NCBI GenBank assembly: GCA_003344405.1
Contig: NOWV01000049.1
Location: 372,001 to 436,000, forward strand
Reading direction: 5' to 3'
From: Trichoplax sp. H2
Taxonomy: Eukaryota; Placozoa; Uniplacotomia; Trichoplacea
Length of the DNA: 64,000 nt
Below the pieces are notes generated by a model. The model was not told where the DNA came from and did not search any database. It worked only from the letters and a program-made list of their open reading frames with translations. Shown here one piece after another: positions 1 to 15,100 of the stretch. Position numbers and translations under genes: made by a program. Each line of letters opens with the position of its first letter. The stretch's first letter is position 1.

Positions 1-3000
1 ATTATTATTCAAGCTACATATTATGAATGAGTATAGGCAATTAACAGTGACTGAATACGCGTAAAATCTCTTATGTGCCACTTTCTAAGAATATTGTACC
101 AAGCTTTCGAATCCATTTAAATTATCCCAAATCTGCCCCTTAACATTTGCTTTAGAATCAATTAATCTGCATTTATCCATATAAAATCGCTTGCTGTATG
201 TCAGCCTTAATATAGTTCTATATCAAACTACGTCATGTTCACCTGTAAAAATTGGTAGTAGAAATTCGGCCCTGTCTATCGCGTCTTGATGTCAGAATCA
301 GAATTATCTAGAAATAGAAAATTAAATAGCAATCATTGTATGCGAACACAAGCTAACAGAAATAGAAAATTTCTAATTTAATGTCTTAGGGAGTTATTAA
401 AAATTGTACTACTCCAACAAAAATTAAAATTAGGTCTATCCAGATATAAAGTAATATTACTCTCCATTGCTAAAGATTCCGTAAAAATACTAAATTTTCA
501 TTAAAATGCTTGGAAGTTAAAATTATAAATTGTATCCTAGAGAAGGCTACCTACGCTTGAAATACTTTTTTCCATGCGACGAAAATTCTACTACTGTCAT
601 TTGATATTAAGGTTGGAAAGAATGTTTAGTCATTTATATATATATAGTAACCTATGTATACACGGGTATATGGCAATGTGAAACTAGTTCTCTCCCTCTC
701 TTAAGAATATCTTTGACGAAAAGTCAACAGTAATTGCTCGTCAACCTAGGTCTGGGTAGTAAACTAGCAGCTTTAGCAAGTGATTGAATAACTAGTACTA
801 TTATGCTTTAAATACTAAAGCAATAAGGCTATAATCAATGCTGTAGATGATTATAGCCTCATCCATAATAACTTAAAAGATATCAATTTCGCATGTTTTT
901 AAACTTATCGTTCATCAAGATTATTTCCTATGTATGTTTATCGATAGATGTTGCTTACCAGGGCTAAGGTAATTATTCAATTTGTGTACGTTAGTTAAAG
1001 AAAGTATTCAATCTTATGCACGAGATCTTATATTTTATATATATAACGAAGCATTTTATTACGAATGAACAATTTTTTTACGTTTTTATGATACCATTCA
1101 ATATGGCAGATATAGAAGGTACCAAAATAACTCTATCCTCGACATCTTAGCCAAATATGGCGTATTGGATACGTCCTTGCTATTCATTCATGATATGATT
1201 CCATATGATAGAATAGATTCGGTTTTATTATCGTAGTAATACAGTAGGTACCAAAATCACTCTATTAGCAACATTCCAGGTAAATATAGCATATTTGATG
1301 TCCTTAGTATTCATTCATCATAGGATGCAATACGGTAGACTAGATTCGATTTTATCATTACAGTAAGTACCAAAATGACTCTATTATCGATATCTCAGTT
1401 AAATATAGCGTATTATTTTCATTACCTCATTCGGGACTTCTTAATTTTTTACCTTAAGTCACTTATCACTTAGTAAATTAACTCAATTTAACCGATGTAA
1501 GAAAGCTATGGAATCCCTCGCCATAGACTATATCTTGGAAGCGTATCAATCTACGTAGATTCCTTTAATCACCATCTAACAATCCACTGCTAGTATATTA
1601 TCTATCATACAATATCATATCGCACCCGTGAATAAACTAAAAGAAAAGATACTATGAGATAATAATCTATGGCATATGTGCCTTCTTTTTTCAGAGAACC
1701 AATGCAAAATTTTTTTAATTAGATTCCGTAGATTAGATTTTTTAATTATCGCTAGCAAAATTTATAGTCGTCAAAGCACTAATGTATTGAGAATATTCAC
1801 TGCATACATTGCTATGGATATCACATCATGAATCAAATTGGTAAAATCTGCAGATATCAGATAAATAGTTCGATATCAAATAGAAAGATTGCATGCTTAG
1901 ATTTTTTGATTGAACATTGCTTATTAAACTCCTTGTCGAGATAATTTATAATATTGCTCGATACAACAATTTTGCCTGTAATACAGATTAAATAATCATC
2001 CGCTGTCTATGGTTGTTTACATTGATGCCCAATCAGTAATAGTTCAAGGGTACCAATAGAGCGGAATCATACCAAACAGTGACTATTACGATGCCACTAC
2101 CAGGCACGTAAAAGAAATAAACAGTCTAAAAATCTATTTAATGGTTGGGGATTACCATATAGATGATTCATGATTGGTTATTACTGACAGGAAATATCAG
2201 CATGATTACATTATCTGTAATAAAAAATTTTAAATCTTGTTTATGCTATGTAATAATTGCCAGAACAAACTATACTAATACAATATATAAGTCTATTGTA
2301 GTGGTCATCGATCAAATCTGCAACAAAATGGCATTTGCAATTGTAAAAGATCTACTATACAGTAGTACGCGTATATCATTTACAGTGTAGGGAGTGCTAC
2401 AGAAATAAAGATTATTTAGATCGTGGCAACTCTTAGGTGTGCTCTCAAGAATGGCCATGAACTTCATGGTTGGCTGTACGTATAAAATAGACAAGATGCA
2501 ATGTCGATAGAGGTGGCTAAGGAGCAATGAATTGCAAAAGTGGCACCGAAGGGTGCAGAATGATAAAAAGAAAATGTTAAAGTGTGTTATATCATCTTCG
2601 TATAACATCTGCAAATCCCCGTCAGTACGGCAAATCATTTTAACATATTTTTATATTGAAGATAATACAGTTAGTGTATGAATGGGCATATGAGGGAAAA
2701 TAAGAAATCTAGATATACGTATTACATCAACCTAAGCAAAATGTATGACATTAAAATGAACTTTTAGCCCAATTGATACATTCTATGGAGGTTAAAGAAG
2801 ACTAGCAAGAATTTTACCTCTTAAAATTTTCTTTCTTTAGAACGAAGGGTTAGAAACGTTATACTATAACTTAATTTGTTCAGAGTGTGTATGCTACCAT
2901 GATTTTACATTTAGTGTAGTTGGTGCACTACTGTACTATAGTCTTCAATTGAATCAACTTTAACTTTTTTTACGAGTTAAAGAATAAAGTAATAGACGAC

Positions 3001-4430
3001 ATTAGTATAACAGCATGGAAACGATGAAGGTTTATTAACTGTGATGATAGTATATCTATTTTTTATTATACTGATATTGCGGAAACCTTGATTGTACTCG
3101 TACTCGCAGCAATTAGCGATCGTTAAGTAACATATCCTAATTACTAGGTGCTGAAAGAACTTCTCTGCATATTCGTTTTGCGATTTAATGTTATAGAATC
3201 GTAATAACTAGGTTAACTAGCTGAGATAGGAATCATCTTGTTTACGCTTAAAGCTATTTTTACTACTGCACTACGCCAACCAGTACTGCTTCAGACATTT
3301 GATATTAGCGAATAATACCGTCAACTCCAATATTCTAATAACCCTCAAAATGAACATGGCGTGATGCAACTGTCAACAAGACTACTAGCTCTGACTCATT
3401 GATTACATTATAGTTCTACTCGCTTGATTTATAATTTTCTTGCCTAAATATGATTCAACTCTAACTTTCGAATTACGGACTTTCGCTGTAGCAGTTCTGA
3501 ATCTGTAAAATTCAATCATCAGTCCTGCCTATAGCAAGTACTGCATCTTGTACATGGCTATAATAATATTAAAGATGAGAAATAACTATCACAGAACGTC
3601 TCAAATCGTATCTATAAGAAATAGATTGCAACTACCTGTGGCTATTCCCTCTATTAAATGCGAAACCAATTTTGCGAGTCATAATCACAATATACGGTAG
3701 CAGATGAAAATATCGTGATGAGGTACTTTATCGCTGTGGTAATTTATAAGTTGCACAAACTTTGATAGCTTCCAAAAGCCTTCTGGTATGGATATTATTA
3801 TTATTACCTTAAGAGCCGTGGTTCTAAAACCACATCGAAAATTAGTTTGCTTATATATAGTAGGAACACTAACGGCCAGGAAGCATTTCAAATTGATTTC
3901 CTAATCGAAATTATGGGTGGCCTTCGACTGTACAAATTAAGTGCAATGTAATCACTTTTACGCAGGACTTATCCAAAACGATTTTAGCTTTCAATCACCT
4001 TTAAACTCAAATTTTTACTAGATATTAACGTAAACGAGTAAACTGCGACCGTACCTTAGGTCGCTCTAAAAACAGATGTGTGTTGTTTAGTTATTTAACA
4101 TTGCAAGCCTATAGGAAGCGAAGATCGCATCCATTTCGAAAAAAAATCACTTTATCAACCACTTTGTTCGCTTTAAGAAATATGTAAGCGAAGCTGCCTA
4201 CTCGTTCAGATATCAATATGATAGAATTGAAATAAAGCATTGTATGCTAAGGAGATATGTAGCATTAAAACAAATTGCTTTCCTAGGATATCTTATACTG
4301 AAGTTAGGTTAGTAGGTCTAGTGTGAAATTTAAAATGTAAAGAGGTAGTAGCTTAAAAGCAATAAGTTATAACCTGATCCTTTTCTGATCATAGGACTGA
4401 AGGAAGTAAGGTTTAATATATCAATATTAC
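1..4430. other. Left-edge stretch, probably intronic to sortilin-like paralogue 1
   Basis: No exon can be called with confidence. The region lies downstream (minus strand) of the paralogue 1 first exon, so later exons or a large intron are expected here. The ~1.2-kb exon that encodes most of the VPS10 domain in the two neighbouring paralogues is absent, so it lies beyond the left edge or has been lost. A weak exon-2-like stretch is near 3637-3698, and a degenerate tandem repeat is at 1116-1415. Confidence 0.4.
1116..1415. repeat. Degenerate ~120-130 bp tandem repeat, about 2.4 copies
   Basis: Three successive segments begin with GTACCAAAAT followed by ACTCTAT (near 1119, 1249 and 1368). They share the motifs AAATAT(A/G)GC, TATTCATTCAT and GATTCG(G/A)TTTTAT in the same order. 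The third copy is truncated. Copies have diverged by substitutions and small indels, so this is an old duplication. Confidence 0.7.
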
Positions 4431-4796
4431 CTTAGTGTTTCTTCCCACAAATCTAGTTTGTGCTGAGGTTGTAAAGTCGGGAATTGTAAATACATTGATA
4501 ATTTTCTTTTTTGCCGTTCTATCGAAACCAGCAATATTTCGAAGACGCCGATTGAATCCACGACGATGAGAAGCCTTCGATTGTGATGAAAATTGCTCAG
4601 CAATTGCTCGACCGATTAAATGTTGGTTATCGTATTTTGGATCAATATCAATTTCATAAGATGTTTCTTGACTGGACGAAGTATCGGAATAGTGAAGTAA
4701 TCTAGCCGATTCACCATCGACAGATGCAATTACTACTACGGCTATCGCCAAATAACAAATCGTGCCCAACTTCATGGTCAATTGCAACACATTCAA
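4431..4796 (-). CDS. SORT1-like: Sortilin-like VPS10 receptor, paralogue 1: first coding exon only (partial)
   Basis: This 122-codon exon encodes a signal peptide (hydrophobic core about residues 11-25; an in-frame Met at residue 8 is an alternative start), an acidic propeptide and a basic RRLR furin-type site at residues 83-86. It ends FVGRNTK at a phase-0 GT donor (gtaatattga). The same layout and ending recur in the first exons of the two paralogues downstream in the cluster (endings YVGMKTN and YLGRNSK), which is the basis for the family call. In sortilins the propeptide blocks ligand binding until furin removes it in the Golgi. The remaining exons were not found. Either the gene continues past base 1 or it is degenerating; the window cannot tell which. 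Confidence 0.65.
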
Positions 4797-7700
4797 TGTA
4801 TCTGAAATGTCCCTTAGATACTATCGGATGATTATAAACTGAAACAAAATTGAAGCAGTTGTCGTTGCTTGTAATTTTGACTTACTCAGTAGCTTTTATG
4901 ATATCTCCAACTATGCATACCATTACGTAGCTGGTTAAGAGGCGTTAGGATAGTTCGCACGATAATTTATTTATTTATCCAATGATGGAATGCTTACCCA
5001 ACAGTATTGCACCAGGAGGACGATTCCTAAGCCATCACACCTGTATTTAACTGTCATCATCATCAATAATGCTCTTAACTTTTGCACTGTCGGCGCAATT
5101 GGTCGGGAAGTTGACGGACAATTTTCGATATTTATAATTTAACCTTGATTGACAAGCTTTACTGCTAATAAGAAAACATAACCGTAAGTATCACCATGAA
5201 TCACTATTTATTTATACCAAGGTTGTTATGATCCTCGATCCGTGCAAGAATTGGCAATACTGTACAGTACTCATCTTGATTCTAACTGATTAGTAATTCG
5301 TTTAATATCAGTAACTAAAGGTTTGTATATATATATACAAAAGTTATCTGTAATTATTTTCAATTTACTTCCTATAAAGGAGTCATTTTAAATAATAATC
5401 AATCTTGATTCCTTCCATATATATAATAAATAATTGATGATTGGGCAATTGTATTATTCTAAATTGGATATAAATATGTATACAGGCGGAAAGTACGACA
5501 AGAATAGAATAAATCAATCTTCAACTTGAAAATAGGAAAGACAACATCTGTTAATAGTTATTATTTTAAAAACTTGCATACTTGCACCAATTAATTCTAA
5601 TTAGTGGACAATAAAAAATTTACATTACTTATTGTTTTATTTAATGTTCGTAGAAGTATTAAATAAAATACAAGACTACAACAAGATGCTTACAAACATT
5701 TATCTTCTACGCCTATATTCCTTATATGAATCATGGATTCGTGCAATATTTTGATGACAGCTAAATCGTTTATTCAAACACTAAAAAATAGTTCGTCTAG
5801 ACCTACTTGCGGAGACTGGCAGTTTCATTAAGTTACAAATGTTACTTTCACAAATATTTATATGTAGTTAAAATAGATTCACATATTCGGCACTTTTTCT
5901 ACTTTATAGAAAGCCTAAATTTTACACTTAGTATCTTATATACGTAACAAAGATCTATATTGAGAGTGTAAGCAAATTTTGATATCTAATAATAGTATCA
6001 GCGTACTTCATTTGCTATTCCTACCCTCTAAATTATGACAATATATAAGTGCATATCTGTATTAACCAAAACATTGAAAATTCAATTTTTACTTTAATAA
6101 ATTCGATCAGAATAGGAAACTTTCAAGTATTTCGCTTCATCTCAGCCGATAATTTATATGAAATAGCAGGGCACTATATATATCTAATCAATTAATCTAT
6201 AATACTCTTGATAATTGTCATGTAATATAAAATGAAATTCAACCGATACTGGTTCATTTCAACAAGTTATTGGTAAAAACAATTTCAGTAAGCACATAAT
6301 CTAGATATACGAGCATCTAGGGTGAGAAAGGAAAATGTTTTACAGCGATAATTATAATTTAATGTACGACTGATAAAGCTATACTACGGTATTTACGTCA
6401 TCAACCTGGAAAGTATAAGCTTATAGCTATTAATTCACTGAAATGTTAGTCGAATGTTGGCCGAGATGGTTTATTCAGGACTTTCTGACAACTTCCATAA
6501 ATTTATCAGCTGTATTTCTGAGTAATTATATTTATCTGCTTGTAATCGAGTATTCGTAACTGAATGAAAAAATGGGCACTTTTATTTGCAATAATATAGA
6601 CAAATTTTATTCTAATTTCGATAAATTTAGTATATGGCTGTTGCAACAACAGTATTGAAGACAAAAGAAATCTCTCTCTAAAATAATTTAATGCTGGTTG
6701 AAAGAGTTTTGGCAATGATCTAACCGACAGAAATATAATCTATGCATTTATCTTCATTACGTCAGTGCTATATACTAATTATATATATTATGGATGATTA
6801 TCGAATTTTCTTGATAACAAAGTAACCGCTAGGTGAATTAAACTTTAACTTAAAGGAGATATACAGCTTTTACACATTTTACAATAATTATGATTCAAAT
6901 TTACCCGCACTATAACAAGTCCAAATAGGCTTATATTATGTTACTATTGTTACCTTTACTAGAAAAAAAAATTACGATTTTGGTTTTTGCAAAACTGAAG
7001 CAATGGCAATTAAAGCCTAGAGATTTAGCATAGCAGAATACTGCATTAATATTTAGTCAATTCTAAACTGGCTAACTAATATTTTTAATACCTAAAAGAT
7101 TTTACATAACTACTGTAACTATTAGAAATTTTACTAAATTTCTGTACGATACCAAGGTTAATTACATTAACTTTTCCCATTGATAATTTAATCATTTATG
7201 ACATGTTTATTGCGTAAGAGTTCTACAAATTTAACGATAGTAGATTATATAAATTTGAGCCTTAAATAAAAATAATCGTTTTCACTGTCTTTCATTGGAT
7301 GGATATGTATTTTATCTAGCAGGTTAACTACCGTACATTTAAGCTTTACTCAACCAGCTAGTAAAAATTTCATAGATCTCAGTATAGGCCGCTTCTCTCA
7401 GATAATAAATAAGATTTAATCCAATTTATTGACTATATGTTTGCTGAGTAAGAGTACATAAATTCAATTTAGTAAATGCAGGATGTTAATCTTGGCTATG
7501 AGTATTCTGATCATCTGATTTATACCCATTGGACCAGTGCACTATCCTCCTAGGCAAATAAATTACTTTATATTTGGTCTTAAGTATGCAAACTTTTTTT
7601 AGTTAATACGTGACAATCCATGCCATCTAGCCCAAGATACAGATCAACTTTGATGTAGATTAATTGATCGGATTTGATCCAGTTAATACAATGAACAAAA

Positions 7701-9165
7701 TTCAAATACGACAAAAAAAATTAATCGTAGCGAGGATGAAGCCGACCGTCTGTGGTATTTTCAAAGCATGAATATCTAATTAGTACAGCATGCTTATAAG
7801 CCAAATGGTTATAACTTTAATCGAGTAATAAAGTTATGAACGAAATACGATCCGCGTTCGTTTAACCAATTGTACGTACTCAGGATATTAATTTTATGAA
7901 TAATCAGTAGTACAATCGCTGCTCCATGATCAAAAGCGAGTAAAAGGTTGGTTGCATTTTCTGTTTGACTAAAGTTGGTGAGCTGATGTTTTGTTACTAC
8001 TGCACACCGAATTAATCATGGCTTTCGTTGTAGATCTATGGGTCCGTTGATATATTTATTGACCATGACTGAACAAAAAAATACTCAGAAATGACAAAAT
8101 TAACGTTTAGTACTATCAATGCTTTTATTGATTTACAGTCGTTCTGTTGGAAAAGAAATTATTCTTTTATATGATTAAACTCTTAATTTACAAATACCTG
8201 ATGTACTGTAATTAAAAAATTTTAGTACTTACAATAATAATCGTAGGGTACCGGCTAGAACTATTAATATTATATTCGGTGTAAACCACTACCTATAATA
8301 AATGTATAATTTGTTACTTATAACGCCATTTTTAACAAGCATCCGATCTATTTATAATAAGACTGCCAAAAAGTCATTCTAACTTATATATTACTTACGA
8401 ATAAACTATTTTAGATAAATATTATCCTGTATTTCATTATCTCGTTAAATTCTAACTGACAGTAAAAGTGTAGCAGACAGCCACTACCAACTATTGTTGG
8501 TAAGCGGTGAGGTTCATAGAATTTTTTTTTGCAGTGAAAGCAGAACTAACCTTCTCTATTGATCCTACTTTATTCGTTATAATCATATAAATATATCACC
8601 GTCACAGCTTATATAATGTTCAGCTGAAAAGTTAAACTATGAATAAAGTAGGTGAACGCACAGTGAAATTTTTCTGGAATATCATTACATGGGCAACATC
8701 TCGTTGAGATAATCTAGAAGCTTACATGTAGCTCCTACTCACTTTCTATTACTGTTACTACCTAAGATGCATTACAATACAAAACGACACGGTAGTAATA
8801 TCTACTGAATTGCTGCAACATGTTACAGAAATAACTGTTTAATAATGTATCAGTTACAAATTACCTACATTCTACACCTACATAACAGGTAATATCTTTT
8901 ACCCCTACAGCATTTATGTTCATTTTTATTAACGATATAATGCAAAATGACTCCTTCTCTGAGCATAACTTGACATTAACTGATTTAAGTACCGCATGAA
9001 TATGAGAGAAGAAAAGTAATGGTAAATATTTTGAGTAAAGATTACATGAAATTTTATTATTTGAAACTCTATAGAATAACTTATACTAAAATAAATTTTA
9101 AAAAATCGTCTCATTTAAAGAAGATATCATATAGAGCCTCCCTTTCTATTTCAGACTTTAATACT
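4797..9165. other. Intergenic DNA between sortilin paralogues 1 and 2
   Basis: About 4.4 kb of AT-rich sequence between the 5' end of paralogue 1 and the 3' end of paralogue 2. Open frames are short and show no family resemblance, and no RNA gene or long repeat was recognised. It should hold the paralogue 1 promoter and the paralogue 2 3' UTR. Confidence 0.6.
9053..9058 (-). terminator. Candidate polyadenylation signal AATAAA for sortilin paralogue 2
   Basis: AATAAA on the minus strand about 110 bases downstream of the paralogue 2 stop codon. Its position suits a short 3' UTR; no transcript evidence. Confidence 0.45.
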
Positions 9166-12100
9166 TTATGCCTTTTCAGTCCGAGAAAAATCAACAGAAT
9201 GATCCAAATCCTCTTGTAAATATTCATCCTTTCTTCTTCTAAAGTTCCTAAAGATTCGAAGATGTTAAATTAAAAAATTTTAACGGCCTTGTATGACAAC
9301 AATTGCTACAATGATAACTTTAACCATATTTAAATAATTCTCAAGTTATGACTACTACTGAAATTAAATAATATTAGATAAGCTAAAAGCTAGACATTGA
9401 GCTTAATCAATAAACCATAATAGTTGATAGTTGCAATAACAACATTACATCTTTGCTAACCAATTTATCGAATAGCAACAGTTCAACATGAAATACAGAT
9501 GATTTGATATTGCACTGTGCAAATTACATCATGTTCACTTAAATAGTAGTTGTAAGCATATGACAGGCAATAGAAGTACTTACGAAAACTTTTCATCAAT
9601 ATTTTTCCTGAACATGTATATCCCCACTACAACAAGTAGAACAACAACAACTCCAATAATGATACCGACATATGTCCCTGCGCCGAGACCTAAACATACC
9701 ATTGCAAAATAAAGGAGAATATGTTATGATACTAAACAGACGCATTATTTTAATATTTATTACAATGTACTAACTTTAGCAAGTAACAACCGATATTACA
9801 GCAACAGTATTTAACACTATATACATTTAAAAAAGTTTCATGATTACAAACATTGTGACATCAAATAGAAGACAATTACTTATATGGTACTGCTACAGTT
9901 CTCTAGCTTAGATAAACTTTAATCTAATAGCATACCATTTCCAGATAATTTAGCAAGAGTAACACAAGAATAAGTATCCTTTGCTAGATATTGATTTTGA
10001 TTGCCACCAATGCATGAACTTCCTGGTACTTTCCGATAAACAGACGTAGTGAAAACGCTAGTATTGCTGACACATTGACTACGATAAGTCTCCACAATTT
10101 GGCAGGTGCCATTAGCCAGAGCATTAAAGCCGTAATTACATTCAAAGTCTTCTACACCACAAGTACAATTTTGGTTGCTAACGGGACGTGAATAATCAGC
10201 TCCATTAAAGCAACAAGACGAAGGTTTTTTTACTTGGTAAACTTTACGACTACCTAACAGACAGTTTTTGGTACCATATTGATCTGCAGGGGTCCAATTA
10301 ATATAATCATTTTCGCTACATTTGCGGATTAACAAAGGTTGGAAATATAAATTGGCGATTATCCATTCGTAGTTATTTATATGAAAATAACCATAAACAC
10401 TAGCTCTCAATGATTTCGAGCCAGGCTCTGTAATAATTGTGAGGAGGGTCATAGTTTGATCAGCAATCTTGACATTGGTAAAGGTTTTACCACCGTTACA
10501 ACTGTAGCTAATAAATGTTTGATTTCGTTGGGTGCCTCTTTGAGCCGTCAAGATAACTGAACCATGATCTAGTGCAGTAAAGATGTTACTGGTCGGAGAA
10601 GATTGCGTCCATGAAAATCCGCCATCGTTAGAAATGTATAGTGTAGCATTAGCTCTAGAGAATACTTTACCGTAACTACCAAATCCTAGAACTAGTCCAG
10701 GTGCGGCGTTACTGGTGTAGACGCCGCGGTTTAAAATAGCTACACCAGTAAAGAAATTGATATGCAAGGAACATGCAGGCAATTGGCAATTAGTTGCCTT
10801 ACCAAATCGATCAGTAGATGGTGCTTTTATTGTATGCCAGCTTCCACCTTTATTATATGAGATTTTGGTGACAGATGGTGGAAAGCCAATGGGTGCCTTT
10901 CCAACAACTTGACTGACCATGTAGGAACCAGGTAAGCTCGCGATTCTATAGAAGCCGACATAAGCTCGGCCCCTTCGCCATGAAGAATCAGGAGCAGTAA
11001 GTATATTTGTAATAGTTCGACTAAAGAAAGCCCCACTTTGATCCGAGATGTAAAGGTTGGTCAGGTTACTTTTATGATTAACTGCCATAACAACCTCATT
11101 ATCGACAGTTTCCAATATTAGAAATCCCTAAGGACGGTATCAACCATACTATGATATTAGTTTTATAAAGGATTGTATATGACACATTATTATGAAATTA
11201 TTTACAGTCATTCTCTCTTAGATCGAATTGTCTATGCGTGAATAACGACTATATTTGCTGCAATTGCTAAATTTAGTACAGATATTAATTCTGTGCATTT
11301 TATAAAAATACATAAAGGGCGGCAATATCTATACAAGTTTGATAATAAAAATTTACTACAAATTTACCCGGTTTAAAATAGTCACTGGAAAATTGGCTAC
11401 CCGGAATGGGCTACGCTTGTATGATACGTATAGAAGATCCGCAGTACTATTTCTTGCTGAACCTGATTTCTGAAAAATTGCATATACAAATTAACCTCAT
11501 CGTAACTAACGTTATTTTAAGAGTACCTATTGAGCACTGTAGTTGGAAATAATACTGTACTACCATAAATTACTCTACTAATGAGGAAATATTGTAATGG
11601 AAGCGATTTTAGTTCTTAATGATTTTTGTACATAATTTCAGATAGAATAAAATTTTACGAAAAGAAAGCTATTAACAGTATTATTTTACCCGCTATATAA
11701 CGACAATTGCATTAAGGAAAACGAGGTCATAGTAATAATATTAGTCGTATAAATCGTGCTTTAATGATAACTATTATAAAGAGTACTTAACATCGGATAG
11801 TATACATAGTATATTTCATATGGAAATAACAGGATAGAAGCTATCTACTAAGCGTAATTAAATATTCATACATCCAAGGACTTCTACGATATTACTATAA
11901 CTAATCTATTTTGTGATTGCTAGCCTTCAAAACACATCAAAGGGTTGATCAGGGTTAGATTATAATATAGTAGACAAAGAATAGAATAGAATCCTTTAGC
12001 ATTAATATAGTGATGACAAGCAACAAGTTGCGTATGCCATTATAACTTACCAAAGTAAAAATATAGTTGTTTGACACTATCAAATTGAAGGGAACAACAG

Positions 12101-15100
12101 GACCCATCTTTGTGTCAAAGATACCAGCTGCCATAGTGTTAGTTTTTATATAGCGGATAGTAGTCCTATTATAGTCCGTGTACTCATAATAAATTCTGTA
12201 TGGATCGTCACCACCAAATGCCCTTGTTGACGAAAAAAGAATTTAGATATCAGTCAATGAAATATATCTACTCACCTCCTCTCTGATAATTATAATTAAT
12301 GGCCACAATGATATCACACAGTTCTATTCTTACAACTCTATCTAATAAGACATTTTAATAAAATTTTATTATCAGCGTATTAATACCATGAATATCTTGT
12401 TACATTAGTAGCTACTGATTTCCAAGTGGCCCCCATGTTGCTGGAGACGTACAACTAAAACAGATAAATGAATAATTAGGAAAATCTGCAAAAGATATAC
12501 GCGTATAAGTTTATCAATTATCAGCTAAAAAATGTCCTACAACTCATAAAAAAATATTTAATGATTAACTCAGTATCAATAATTGGAATAATTGCTTTGA
12601 CTCTGGAAATCAAGACTTTCTAATCTCCTTTTAGTAATGTCACACTTTAACAGACTAGCGCTATATGCTTTAAGTATGCATGAATTATACAACCCTAGCT
12701 CTATAGTAGATAACTGATACAGGTATAGAAATTTAGGGCAATTAGAATCTACTATGATGTCAACCTAATAGTACATTAGTAATGATACAGTAGCATTTCG
12801 CGTTTAAGTTCAGTTACGTACAGTAATTTATCAAAGTCCTCCACATATAAATGCAACGCATATTAGACACCAGAAACAATACTAGCGAAGACTACCGAAG
12901 AATCAGCTCGTGCAGGATATTAACAATTGTCAGTAAGAAGTAACATAAAGTCTATCTAAACTAAAACTCATCATCTTACGGTGTCAGACAGTTACTATGT
13001 TCACGACTCGTGAAATACTAATAGCTGGAGCACCTATAAATCACATTATCTAAGACCACAAGCATAAAAATACATTATTCGAAGCTGCAATTAAAAGGCA
13101 CAAAAATATCAATTCTAACATCACAGTTCACAGGATTGATAACAGACAATCACATGTGAAGAGTAGTTGTAAGCTAATGTGCCTTAAATGTGAAAAATGC
13201 AAGCGTTAAAAATTCACTCAAATACGAATAGCAAGTGAAATTGCGAAATTCAACGTTTGCTAGCATAAGTTGATGAAATACCGTTGTGAAATTCACATGT
13301 GAATTACTATTAAATACTCTTAAAAATTAAATTCCCTGCAGGAATACTAGTTCAAAGCAAGTATTTAACCGTAATCAACTCCAGACTTATGCAAAACATA
13401 AATGAGCCATATTTGCCGTTCATTATTCAAAATTCGAGAAAAATTTATTTTTAAAACCAAAATTAATCAGTACGGTGCATAACTTACGGCTTTCTTCGTA
13501 AAATCGTATCCAGCAACATAGCCACTAATCGATGCTACACGACTGTAACTTAATCTGGACGCCGTAAAAGGTAAGTTGACAGTACTAATGGTTTTACCAG
13601 CATCTGAAGTTGTATATATTGTTCTTGGATTGCGTGCATCTCTAAAAATGACCTGTGTGGGAAGAAAAAATTAGTCGAACCTTTGCTATTAGTTGGTTGG
13701 CTCATTACATTCCTATTTTAAAGGAACAGGCTGAAGGTTACTGAAAATTTAGTTTCTTGTATAAAAGTAAAGTGCACATTGAGATATCAATGTTATTCAT
13801 GTTGTTACTTGGTAAAATGATTACATGACAAAACCGCTTTTGTATACAAATAACTGAATTTTGTATACTGATCATCGTAGGCATGTTAAAAAATGATGCT
13901 AAAAGTCAACAGAGTCAATAGTATAAATCCGACAACAACATCAAGAAGAAAAAATGTAGTATCAGGATTAACTACAAAATTATCAAGTAACTCCAAATAC
14001 AAATACTGAAATGATTTCACAAGACAATCGAAGAGTCATTATGATTGCCTAAATATGTAATACAATTTTTAAACAATAGATGATATGAATTACTGGACGC
14101 TAATGATTTAGTGTCATCACATATTTATAATTCATAGCTAAGATCACGCCATGTACTCGTATACTAATTAACATAGTAAGCCCTACTGAAGTAAGCCCAA
14201 CTTTAAAAATTAAGATTTAAAACATTTCATCAGGATATCTCATATTCTATCGCAGTCTAGTGTACATTGTACTAGTATAATACTGTGTACAGCTTATAGT
14301 AGAATACTCTAGGGATTTAAACTCTTTGCGTACATTGCTATAAACACCACTACAGTATATTGGTAATAAATCTCTAGTATGGTTTATCATTTATGCCGCA
14401 TGATCACATTACTGGTCGAGGTAAAATGCATTTATTATGATCATATATTAACAAACCTTCTGGCGATCGAGTCCGTTGAGGGTCCAAGAACTAACCACCT
14501 TGCCATTAAAAAAATTCGATTTCACAAACTGAGCTCCATTATTTGTCGACCTAAAGTCAATATCAACATAAACGATAGGTATAGTTGAGTAATAAAAAGG
14601 AATATCAAATTATTAATACAAATAGTCAAAAGATTATAACACAGGTGTATTAATATCAATATTTAATTAAGTTATAACATCATAGTTACTACTACAAACT
14701 TCCGTATTGCTCGCTTAAACATAGAATAGCGTTACAATATCATTTTAAGGCACTACACCCTTACCTAATACCTATTCCAATTAAAGCACACTACATGCAA
14801 AGTATTACTTTCGTATATTATACTGTAGTAACGACCACTTCAGTAAATTTTTAATTTACAGATATTAGAAAAGGATGACTATATCGCAAGATGACCATAC
14901 CAATGACATCATTACCTGCGCTATATTACTAAAATTTTTTAGGTGATCTTACCTATAGAAATAACTGTTGGTAACGAGGCCACTACTTCTCGATAAGGTT
15001 AAAATTAGAATTGTCTATAGAAGCGCAACAGAAGAACAAAATTATATTGATTGTTATAAACGCCATTTGATAGTATTCAACATTGGCATGTCACAATATG

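Noticed and set aside
2312-2638. 108-residue minus-strand frame in the paralogue 1 region
   Set aside because: A short stretch (RVLLYSRSFTIANA) faintly recalls the LLYVSYKRSPFRVAN strand of paralogue 2, but the match is too weak and no splice sites support it.
3397-3520. Possible third exon of sortilin paralogue 1 on the minus strand
   Set aside because: An acceptor and a short open frame exist, but the Asp-box motif expected at its start is missing and the length does not match the 94-base exon of the other paralogues.
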